From Palsa-504 sp963806335 (lineage in GTDB: Bacteria > Actinomycetota > Actinomycetes > Streptosporangiales > Streptosporangiaceae): 64,000 bases of DNA. Below the pieces are notes generated by a model. That model searched no databases, was not told the DNA's origin, and saw nothing but the letters and a program-made list of their open reading frames with translations. The stretch's first letter is position 1, and every line of letters starts with the position of its first letter. Made by a program: the position numbers and the translations under genes. The stretch spans positions 1 to 64,000 of the forward strand of contig CAWDXO010000009.1 in NCBI GenBank assembly GCA_963806335.1, in the 5' to 3' direction. Below are positions 43,813-50,468 of this stretch, one piece after another.

Positions 43813-44749
43813 AGATTATTACCAGCTCCTCGGCATCCAAGCCGGTGCCACCGTGGAGCAGATCAAGAAGGCCTACCGCACGCTGGCCAAGCAATACCAC
43901 CCGGACATCAACAACAGCCCCGATGCCGCTGACCGGTTCCGGGAGATCACCGAAGCCTACGACACCCTCACCGACCCCGACCGGCGACGCCGCTACGACC
44001 GCCTCCACGGCACCTACACCGGAAGCAAGACCTCGGGTAACAGCAATACGCGGTCCGGGTCCACTAATTCCGGCAACGGGACACGCGACCGGAACGGCTC
44101 CGGGCACGGCAACGGCTCCCAGGCCGCCAGCCGGATCCTGAAGGTCCTGGAAGATACCTGGCTGGAAATCCGCCGCTGGCACCCCGAAATACCCGCGGCC
44201 GTCATCATCATCGCCAGCGGAACCGACGGCAAGCAGACCCGGCTCGGTCACCACGCCCCCGGCCGCTGGAACGCCGCAGGCGAGCAGCTGACCGAGATCA
44301 TGATCAGCGGCGAAGGACTGCGCCGCAGCCCGGCTGAGGTCCTCGGCACCCTGCTGCACGAAGCCGCCCACGCCCTGGCCCACGCCCGCGACATCAAGGA
44401 CACCTCCCGCCAGGGCCGCTACCACAACAAGCACTTCAAAACCCACGCCGAAGAACTCGGCCTCACCGTCACCCACGACGACCGCAACGGCTGGTCCGCC
44501 AGCACCATCACTCCTGTTACCGAGCTCGCTTACGCCCGCCAACTCGACGCCCTCACCGAGGCGATGACGTTGTGGCGGCACGGCGAAACCATCACCGGCG
44601 CCACGCCCCGGCGCAACTCGAATTTCATCGCGGCGGCCTGCCCCTGCGGGCGCAGCATCCGCGTCGCCGCCTCCACCCTCGCCGAGGCCCCCATCATCTG
44701 CCTGGCCTGCGGCGAGAAATTCCAGGCCAAGAACGCCACTGACGCGTAA
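43796..44749 (+). CDS. J-domain / SprT-like metallopeptidase / zinc-ribbon fusion protein
   Basis: The 317-residue protein starts at the ATG at 43796. Residues ~8-70 are a J domain with the HPD triad (AKQYHPDINN), able to stimulate DnaK-type chaperones. A Gly/Ser/Asn-rich linker (~80-115) follows. Residues ~120-250 are SprT-like with zinc-metallopeptidase HExxH in LLHEAAHALAHARDIKDT and GRYHNKHFKTHAEELGL downstream. The C-terminus has CPCGRSIRV and CLACGEKF, a zinc ribbon. SprT/Spartan proteins degrade proteins crosslinked to DNA; here a role in processing covalent Rep- or relaxase-DNA complexes, or in anti-defence, is conceivable but inferred. Confidence 0.85.
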   Translation: MKTSSKDYYQLLGIQAGATVEQIKKAYRTLAKQYHPDINNSPDAADRFREITEAYDTLTDPDRRRRYDRLHGTYTGSKTSGNSNTRSGSTNSGNGTRDRNGSGHGNGSQAASRILKVLEDTWLEIRRWHPEIPAAVIIIASGTDGKQTRLGHHAPGRWNAAGEQLTEIMISGEGLRRSPAEVLGTLLHEAAHALAHARDIKDTSRQGRYHNKHFKTHAEELGLTVTHDDRNGWSASTITPVTELAYARQLDALTEAMTLWRHGETITGATPRRNSNFIAAACPCGRSIRVAASTLAEAPIICLACGEKFQAKNATDA

Positions 44750-44755
44750 GCGTCA
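44740..44755. promoter_or_regulatory. Island palindrome, near-perfect copy
   Basis: TGACGCGTAAGCGTCA has one mismatch and contains the TAA stop of the J-domain gene. The next gene starts 154 bp downstream. Confidence 0.6.
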
Positions 44756-44909
44756 AGTCTCGGCGTCACCTGGATCACGCGCACACTTCCAGCCTTCTGG
44801 CCGGACGCGCTCCCTCATTTCCTCTCCCGGACACGGCACGGGGCCGGTCTTTGCCTGCCAGCACCCGGCCCCTGCCTGCCCATCTCATCCCGTGAAAGGA
44901 CGCGGACAC

Positions 44910-45323
44910 ATGCAACCTATCTCCACCTTGTCCTGGAACCGCAGGATCCCGGTCCTCGACGGCGCCCGGCACAGGGGCATCCACGTCGAGTTCTACGACC
45001 CCGACGGCCGCCGCTACGGCATCCCCACCTACCCCTACCACTGGGCACCCAAGAACCTGCTCACCGCCCGCCAGCTCCGCGCCCGCGGCCTGCGCCCCGG
45101 CGGGCAGCAGCCCACCGCCCAGATCCTGTGGCGGCGCGGCCAGCGCGTCGCCTACCTGTACCGGGCCGACCTCGCCCTGCCCAGGCGGCAGGCCACCCCC
45201 GCCCAGCTCACCGCCCTCAATCGGGCCCTGGCCGCCCGGCGCACCTGCGCCACCTGCGGCACCGAAAAGCCCTACTGCATCCCCCGCTCCACCGGCCAAT
45301 GCAACGACTGCACCAGAAGGTGA
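44910..45323 (+). CDS. Small RRQ-motif protein with C-terminal Cys cluster
   Basis: The 137-residue protein starts at the ATG at 44910 with GAAAGGA about 10 bases upstream. It reads HWAPKNLLTARQLRARGLRP and AYLYRADLALPRRQATPAQL, and ends in CATCGTEKPYCIPRSTGQC-NDC, a likely zinc site. The RRxA/Q-with-Cys-cluster type is common in actinobacterial integrative elements just upstream of the replication gene. Its role is unknown; DNA binding is plausible. Confidence 0.72.
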   Translation: MQPISTLSWNRRIPVLDGARHRGIHVEFYDPDGRRYGIPTYPYHWAPKNLLTARQLRARGLRPGGQQPTAQILWRRGQRVAYLYRADLALPRRQATPAQLTALNRALAARRTCATCGTEKPYCIPRSTGQCNDCTRR

Positions 45324-45329
45324 CCCCTC

Positions 45330-45668
45330 ATGACCACACCCGCACGCCACCTGAGCCCCGTCGATACCACCTGGCAAGCCAGCGATCCCGTCCTGGCCGC
45401 CCTCCGCGCCGCCCGCGCCCGCCGCGACCAGGCCGACCGCGACATCCGCATCCTGCTCGCTTATGCCCGCGAGCTGGCTACCCCCCGCCCCTACAAGCTG
45501 GCTGACCTGGCCGCCGCCACCGGCATGTCCGTCTCCGGCGTCCGCACCGCCTACACCGATCACGATGTCAGCGCCGCCCGGCGCCTCCTGCGGGACATCA
45601 GCCTCGCTCACGATGCCTCTCAGCGTCCGGAGGACGGCGGCCATGACTTACGCCGCCCGTCCTGCTGA
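45330..45668 (+). CDS. Small HTH protein
   Basis: The 112-residue protein starts six bases after the previous stop. It has a helical N-terminus (VLAALRAARARRDQADRDIR) and a helix-turn-helix YKLADLAAATGMSVSGVRTA. It probably binds DNA or interacts with the initiator in the replication/regulation module. It overlaps the next gene by 26 bp. Confidence 0.72.
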   Translation: MTTPARHLSPVDTTWQASDPVLAALRAARARRDQADRDIRILLAYARELATPRPYKLADLAAATGMSVSGVRTAYTDHDVSAARRLLRDISLAHDASQRPEDGGHDLRRPSC

Positions 45669-46008
45669 TCGCCCGTCTGGTGTCAACAAGCCCTTGACAC
45701 CGAAACGGCGCTACCGGGTCACCGAGAACGACCAGTACGCCGCGTTCCTCCGACGCGTCATCCGCGCCTACAGCCGCCGCGTCGCCTCCGGCGATATCGA
45801 AGCCATCACCACCATGGCCGCCCTCGCCGATGACCTCGAGGACGCCACCCGCCACGCCATCACCGGCCTGCGCGCATTCGGTTACAGCTGGGCCGACATC
45901 GCCATGCGGCTCGGCATCACCCGCCAAGGAGCCCAGCAACGCTGGGGCGACATTCCCCCGCTCGTCACGGACACCAGCAGCACTCCGGATACCGGGAGCT
46001 GCCCGTGA
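45643..46008 (+). CDS. Small sigma-like HTH protein upstream of Rep
   Basis: The 121-residue protein starts at the ATG at 45643. It has a helical region (FLRRVIRAYSRRVASGDIEA; MAALADDLEDATRHAITGLR). It then has GYSWADIAMRLGITRQGAQQ and RWGDI, a sigma-70 region-4-like helix-turn-helix. It is coupled to Rep by a GTGA overlap. Such proteins directly precede rep in many AICEs and may modulate replication; the exact function is unknown. Confidence 0.75.
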   Translation: MTYAARPADRPSGVNKPLTPKRRYRVTENDQYAAFLRRVIRAYSRRVASGDIEAITTMAALADDLEDATRHAITGLRAFGYSWADIAMRLGITRQGAQQRWGDIPPLVTDTSSTPDTGSCP

Positions 46009-47666
46009 CCCACACCACCAGCCCGATGCTGGCTCTCCTGCCCGGAACCCGCCAGGGTCCGGGCACGGGGGCGACCACCGGACCCCGCCCCCCCAGAACA
46101 GAACACACCTACCGGCAATCCTGCAGCTGCCCGGCCTGCGTCCTGCACTTCCAGTTCACTGATGAACGCATATTCGCCGGACGGCACCACGCCGGATACC
46201 GGGCCTGGCTCGATCACGTCTGGCACGCTGCCGCCTGCACCCGCCCCATCCGGCTGCGCGGCGACATCCGCCACATCGACCCGGCCACCGGGGAGCTGCT
46301 GCGCACCATCCCCACCCTCGGCATGCCGGACGGGGTGATCTACAAGCCCTGCGGCAACCGCCGCGCCACCACCTGCCCCGGCTGCGCCGAAACCTACCGC
46401 CGCGATGCCTACCACCTCATCCGCGCCGGGCTCACCGGCGGCAAGGGCATCACCCCCGAGGTTGCCACCCATCCGGCGGTCTTCGTCACCTTCACCGCCC
46501 CATCGTTCGGGCCGGTCCACACTCGCCCGGTCCGCCAGCACACCTGCACCGACCGGTCCCGCTGCACCTGCCGGCCCGGCCCCTGCCACCCCCGCCGCGA
46601 CGCCATCACCTGCGACCACGGGCGGCCAGCGGCCTGTTTCACCCGGCACCGGGCCGATGACCCCCGGCTCGGGCAGCCGCTGTGCCCGGACTGTTACGAC
46701 TACCCCGCCCACGTCGTGTGGAACAACCAGGCCGGGGAACTATGGCGGCGCACCAAGCAAGCCATCGAACGCCGCCTGTCCCAGCTCGCCCGCCACCGCG
46801 GCATCCCCCCGATCCGCATCCCCACCGGGGACGCCCGGTCCCGGCTGGTCTCTCCGGTCCGCGTCGCTCACGGCAAGGCCGCCGAATACCAGGCCCGCGG
46901 CGCGGTCCACTTCCACGCCCTGCTCCGCCTCGACGGCTACGACCCCCGCGACCCGGATGAGCTCCTGCCCCCGCCCGCGGTCCTCAGCGTCACCGACCTG
47001 CTGGACGCCGCCACCTGGGCCGCCCAGGCGATCAGCTACCGCACGGCCCCGCACCCGGCCGCACCCGGCGGCTGGACGATCACCTGGGGCATCCAGACCG
47101 ACGCCCGGGTCATCACCATGACCGGCAGCGTAGACCTCAGCGACCTGGCCGTCGCCAGCTACCTGGCTAAGTACTCCACCAAGGGCACCGAACCCGCCGG
47201 GCACGCCTCGGCCCGCATCACCACCGGCACCATCGACCTGTACGCCAACCCGGACGGCACCCACCCCGAACGGCTCATCGCCGCCTGCTGGAGCACTGGC
47301 AACTACCCCGGCTATGTCAGCCTGCGCCGCTGGGCGCACATGCTCGGCTTCGGCGGCCACTTCCTCACCAAAGCCCGCCGTTACTCCCTCACCTTCCGCG
47401 AACTGCGCCAGGCCCGCATCAGCTACCGGCGCAGCCAGGACACCGGACCCGAACATGGACCCATCCGCACCGCCGACCACACCGACGAGGAGGAAACCGT
47501 CCTGATCGTCGGCACCTTCACCTACGCCGGAACCGGCTGGAAAACCAGCGGCGACGCGCTGCTCGCCAACACCGCCGCCGACCAGGCCCGCAAACGCCGC
47601 CAAGCCGGACGCGAAGAACTTGCCGACGAATCCGTAAGTAGCGTCTTCGGCCGCCAGGCCGCATGA
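46005..47666 (+). CDS. Replication initiator of rolling-circle type (RepSA-like)
   Basis: This 553-residue protein starts at a GTG overlapping the previous stop. An N-terminal Cys-rich part has SCSCPACVLHF and CGNRRATTCPGCAETYRRD. FVTFTAPSFGPVH is a motif-1-like segment, and the metal-binding HUH-type motif GAVHFHALLRLDG falls at about residue 300. The catalytic Tyr may lie in VASYLAKYSTKG (YxxKY-like motif 3). This is the AICE replication protein that supports autonomous replication after excision. The origin should lie in or near the gene, but no iterons are obvious. Confidence 0.88.
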   Translation: MTHTTSPMLALLPGTRQGPGTGATTGPRPPRTEHTYRQSCSCPACVLHFQFTDERIFAGRHHAGYRAWLDHVWHAAACTRPIRLRGDIRHIDPATGELLRTIPTLGMPDGVIYKPCGNRRATTCPGCAETYRRDAYHLIRAGLTGGKGITPEVATHPAVFVTFTAPSFGPVHTRPVRQHTCTDRSRCTCRPGPCHPRRDAITCDHGRPAACFTRHRADDPRLGQPLCPDCYDYPAHVVWNNQAGELWRRTKQAIERRLSQLARHRGIPPIRIPTGDARSRLVSPVRVAHGKAAEYQARGAVHFHALLRLDGYDPRDPDELLPPPAVLSVTDLLDAATWAAQAISYRTAPHPAAPGGWTITWGIQTDARVITMTGSVDLSDLAVASYLAKYSTKGTEPAGHASARITTGTIDLYANPDGTHPERLIAACWSTGNYPGYVSLRRWAHMLGFGGHFLTKARRYSLTFRELRQARISYRRSQDTGPEHGPIRTADHTDEEETVLIVGTFTYAGTGWKTSGDALLANTAADQARKRRQAGREELADESVSSVFGRQAA

Positions 47667-47678
47667 CCGCTTCGATAC

Positions 47679-47694
47679 TGACACTTAAACGTCA
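47679..47694. promoter_or_regulatory. Island palindrome copy upstream of xis-int
   Basis: TGACACTTAAACGTCA followed by seven A residues sits in the 64-bp spacer between rep and xis, 36 bp before the xis GTG. Its position suits control of excision. Confidence 0.65.
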
Positions 47695-47730
47695 AAAAAA
47701 TCGAATGTAGCCTTACCAGCAGGAGAATCA

Positions 47731-47946
47731 GTGCACTACGACACGAACTCGCTTAGTGAGGTCGTCATGCCACGGTGGTACACCATCGAGCAGGTCGCGG
47801 TCATGCTGAACTACGGGCTGACCAAAACCAAGCACCTGGTCCACTCTGGGCAGATCCGCTCGGTTAAGGACGGCGGGAACCGTCGCATCCTGCCCGAATG
47901 GGTTGATGAGTACATCCGCCAGCGGGTAGAGGAGCAGTCGGCGTGA
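47731..47946 (+). CDS. xis: Excisionase (MerR-like HTH)
   Basis: The 71-residue protein starts at a GTG with AGGAG six bases upstream. The core WYTIEQVAVMLNYGLTKTKH, then SGQIRSVKDGGNRRILPEWV, is the winged-helix excisionase/MerR type (HTH_17) found with AICE integrases. It would bind the attachment region and favour excision by the integrase. It overlaps int by four bases (GTGA), so the two are co-translated. Confidence 0.9.
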   Translation: MHYDTNSLSEVVMPRWYTIEQVAVMLNYGLTKTKHLVHSGQIRSVKDGGNRRILPEWVDEYIRQRVEEQSA

Positions 47947-49157
47947 GCAAACGCCGGAACGGCGAGAGCTCGATATTCCCGTACCGCACCGGCTACGCCG
48001 CTTACGCCTGGGTCACCACCCCAGATGGCGAGCGCAAGCGGAAGTGGGTCTACGGCAAGACTCACGACGAGGTGCACGCCAAGTGGATCAAACTGCAAAG
48101 CCAGGCCAGCGAAGGACCCGTACTAACCAGCGTGCCGACCATCAGCCAGTACATGAACTACTGGCTCCGTGAGGTCGTCCGGCCGAACTTGGCGCCGAAG
48201 ACCTACGAGAAATACGAGGCGTTCACGCGCCTGCACATCGTCCCCTACCTCGGAACCAGGCGACTCGACAAGCTCCAGGTCAAGGACATCCGGCAATGGC
48301 TGAACAAGCTGGCACAGGTCTGCCAGTGCTGCTCTCAGGGCAAGGATGCCGCCCGCCCGCAGGAAAAGCGCCGCTGCTGCGCGATCGGCCAGTGCTGCCA
48401 TGCGGCCTTGTCCGCACGGAGCCGCGCCGATGCCCGTGACACACTCCGGGCCGCTTTCACGTGCGCCGCCGAAGAGGAGATCATCTCCCGCAATCCCGCT
48501 GCGGTGATCCGACTGCCCGCACCGCGCACCCGCAAGCGCCGCTGGTGGACCGTCGATGATGCCCGCCAGTTCCTGGAATCCACACGCCGCAACGAGGAAT
48601 CCTTGTATGCGGCATTCGTCCTCATCCTGGCCCTGGGCCTGCGCAAGGGAGAAGTTCTCGGGCTCACCTGGGAGCTGGTCAACTTCGAAACCGCTGAGCT
48701 CTACGTCGGCGAGCAGGTCCAGCGAGTGGGCCGGGAACTCCTCCGCCGCGAGGTCAAAACCGAAACGTCAGAAGCGCCCCTGCCGCTCCCCGAACTATGT
48801 GTAGCCGCACTCAGGCTCCGTAAGGAACAACAGGAGACCGACCGCGGCCGGGCTGGAGGAGCGTGGGTTGATACCGGTCTGGTGTTCACCACCCGTCACG
48901 GCACAGCGCTAGAGCCGAGGAACTTTAACCGGAGCTTCGACCGCTGCATCTCCAAAGCGCGGGTACCCAGGATCACCGTGCACGGCACCCGGAAGACCTG
49001 CGGTTCCCTGCTGGCCGCTCTCGATGTGCATCCGCGCGTGGCGATGCAGATCCTGCGGCACAGCAAGATTGCCGTCACGATGGAGATCTACACCGAGGTC
49101 CCGTCCGCTGCCACCCGCGAAGCTCTCAAGAAGCTTGGCCAATGGCTGGACAGCTAA
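47943..49157 (+). CDS. int: Tyrosine-recombinase integrase
   Basis: The 404-residue protein has an N-terminal AP2-like arm-binding domain (residues ~15-60) and a SAM-like core-binding domain (TISQYMNYWLREVVRPNLAP). The catalytic domain has Arg in LALGLRKGEVLGL (~230), HGTRKTCGSLLAA (H-x-x-R, ~346), LRHSKIAVTMEIY (His, and nucleophile Tyr ~382). An insertion with CQCCSQGKDAARPQEK and CAIGQCCHAA adds a Cys-rich loop near residues 124-157. The gene ends 77 bp from the tRNA-Val it targets. Confidence 0.95.
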   Translation: MSKRRNGESSIFPYRTGYAAYAWVTTPDGERKRKWVYGKTHDEVHAKWIKLQSQASEGPVLTSVPTISQYMNYWLREVVRPNLAPKTYEKYEAFTRLHIVPYLGTRRLDKLQVKDIRQWLNKLAQVCQCCSQGKDAARPQEKRRCCAIGQCCHAALSARSRADARDTLRAAFTCAAEEEIISRNPAAVIRLPAPRTRKRRWWTVDDARQFLESTRRNEESLYAAFVLILALGLRKGEVLGLTWELVNFETAELYVGEQVQRVGRELLRREVKTETSEAPLPLPELCVAALRLRKEQQETDRGRAGGAWVDTGLVFTTRHGTALEPRNFNRSFDRCISKARVPRITVHGTRKTCGSLLAALDVHPRVAMQILRHSKIAVTMEIYTEVPSAATREALKKLGQWLDS

Positions 49158-49161
49158 CCTC

Positions 49162-49185
49162 GTTGCTGTACTTCGGTGTTGTACG
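49162..49185. repeat. Junction motif, candidate integrase arm site (right)
   Basis: TTGCTGTACTTCGGTGTTG followed by TACGG lies just after the int stop and 48 bp from attR. It matches 12674-12697. Confidence 0.55.
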
Positions 49186-49232
49186 GACATCAAAAACGGC
49201 CAGTTACAAGATCGCAACTGGCCGCTGAGCTG

Positions 49233-49280
49233 GGTGGGCGATACTGGGATCGAACCAGTGACCTCCTCGGTGTGAACGAG
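49233..49280. repeat. Right attachment repeat (attR) within tRNA-Val
   Basis: This is the 48-bp copy of the left repeat. Here the sequence continues into the D arm and 5' acceptor strand of a complete tRNA gene, so integration restores the tRNA. Confidence 0.92.
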
Positions 49281-49306
49281 GCGCTCTCCCGCTGAGCCAA
49301 TCGCCC
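49235..49306 (-). tRNA. tRNA-Val (CAC)
   Basis: A full cloverleaf on the minus strand: acceptor GGGCGAT/ATCGCCC, D arm GCTC-AGCGGGA-GAGC, anticodon arm CCTCG-TTCACAC-CGAGG (anticodon CAC), T arm ACTGG-TTCGATC-CCAGT, discriminator A. The following bases CCCA give only part of CCA. It is the integration target of the island. Confidence 0.95.
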
Positions 49307-49795
49307 GTCGCCGGTCCTGAGATGCCCGCCGGGGCCAGCGGCCCTCGAGACAGCCTCGTCCGTGCGCTCCCATAGGGTAGCGCATCTTCGCGGCACGTCG
49401 CACGCGTGCGCCCGCCGCGGCCGGCCTCCGGCCGGTAGTAACGCTGCGTAATGGCTAAATCCTGCAAACGTGCGCATCGGAACTTCCTCAATTACGCACA
49501 GTATTGTTATTGAAACACCTTGTAGATAAATGCATGAGATAGAAGTCACAGGCTATGCAATCGACGCACCGGAACACTAAACTGCTTCAACGTCGTGGCA
49601 TCGAGCCGGATGACATTTGTCCAGGTCAGGGCGACGATGAGGTCCCGTCTTCTGGCTGGGAACGAAAGACGCAAAACGGAATACTGACTACTTGGGATAA
49701 CTTCACCCTCCGTACGCGTCATCGTCAACAGCCGGTCGCGTTAGATTGGCAGAGCCCGGTTGTCCGGGACCCGGCTAGGTAGAGGTGGGTAAGCG
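49307..49795. other. Gene-free spacer right of the island
   Basis: This 489-bp spacer contains the promoter region for the leftward tRNA and the rightward SsgA-like gene. A GC-rich self-complementary stretch (CGGCCGGCCTCCGGCCGG) lies near 49418-49435. No further coding region or attachment copy is visible. Confidence 0.5.
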
Positions 49796-50266
49796 ATGAA
49801 CCGAAGCAGCAGCACCACGATCTCGGCCGAGCTCGGTCTTAGGCTTGTTGTCCCACAGCAAACGATTGTTCCTCTTGTGGCCAGTATGTACTACAGCGGC
49901 AGCGACCCCTACGCGGTGCGCATGGCGTTCCACGTAGGCACCGACGAACCGGTCGAGTGGATCTTCGCCAGAGACCTCCTGGCCGCCGGGATCGAGTCAC
50001 GGCAGGGCGACGGTGATGTACAGGTGTGGCCGTCGCCAATGTCATGCGCAGAAACGGACGATCTGGATGTAATCGGGCCGGCGGATGTCGGCGGCAAGGT
50101 CCTGAATATCGAGCTGTCGTCCCCATTCGGCCAGGCTCACTTTGAGGCGCCAGCCCAGGCGATGACCGCGTTTCTCCAGCGCACATACCAAATCGTGCCG
50201 GCCGGCCGGGAAAGCGGCTTCATCAATATCGAGGCGGAACTAAACGATCTGCTCCGCAACGCGTAA
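49796..50266 (+). CDS. SsgA-family sporulation/cell-division regulator
   Basis: The 156-residue protein matches the SsgA-like (SALP) family along its whole length: ELGLRLVVPQQTIVPLVASM, YYSGSDPYAVRMAFHVGTDE, PVEWIFARDLLAAGIES, LNIELSSPFGQAHFEAPAQA and a C-terminal FLQRTYQIVPAG. These proteins position septa and peptidoglycan remodelling during sporulation in morphologically complex actinomycetes, which is the best taxonomic clue here. AGAGGTGG lies upstream of the ATG. A hairpin follows the stop. Confidence 0.93.
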   Translation: MNRSSSTTISAELGLRLVVPQQTIVPLVASMYYSGSDPYAVRMAFHVGTDEPVEWIFARDLLAAGIESRQGDGDVQVWPSPMSCAETDDLDVIGPADVGGKVLNIELSSPFGQAHFEAPAQAMTAFLQRTYQIVPAGRESGFINIEAELNDLLRNA

Positions 50267-50291
50267 CAAAGCCGTCAGGCGCGCCGGGCTC

Positions 50292-50336
50292 ACCCCGGTC
50301 TACTCCCCCATGGTGGGTCGGGGTTACTTTTCGTGA
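50292..50336 (+). terminator. Terminator hairpin after the SsgA-like gene
   Basis: ACCCCG at 50292 pairs with CGGGGT at 50319-50324, with a secondary ACTCCCCC/GGTGGGT pairing inside, followed by TACTTTTC. Transcription from both sides converges here with hutH. Confidence 0.5.
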
Positions 50337-50468
50337 CCAACGGGGCCCCTATCGGGCCGCAACGGCGCTGAGGCCGCGACCGGACTCAGCCGAGCGAGGG
50401 CGCGGACGAACAAGAGCGCAGCGGCGAGCAGGATGCCGCCGCCCGGCGGACCTCCGGTGCCACCGCGG

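Larger units (their letters stand above)
12547..49280. mobile_element. Integrative and conjugative element (AICE, pSAM2 type) with a 25-kb cargo, in tRNA-Val(CAC)
   Basis: The borders are a 48-bp exact direct repeat (12547-12594 and 49233-49280), equal to the 3' portion of the tRNA-Val(CAC) gene, which remains intact at the right end. The right 11 kb carries the AICE set: XRE/TPR regulator, membrane protein plus FtsK/SpoIIIE translocase, RCR-type Rep, excisionase and tyrosine integrase, the last ending 77 bp from the tRNA. Known AICEs are usually about 9-24 kb; the excess here is the cargo at 12.7-38 kb. Internal tRNA-Val-like remnants (13155, 17285, 23585) suggest that several elements accreted, so the whole span may not move as one unit. 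Confidence 0.85.

Noticed and set aside
47679..47694. Reading the island palindromes as intrinsic terminators
   Set aside because: The inverted repeat has no loop bases, a TTAA centre and mostly no T-run, and several copies sit just upstream of start codons. An operator is the better reading.
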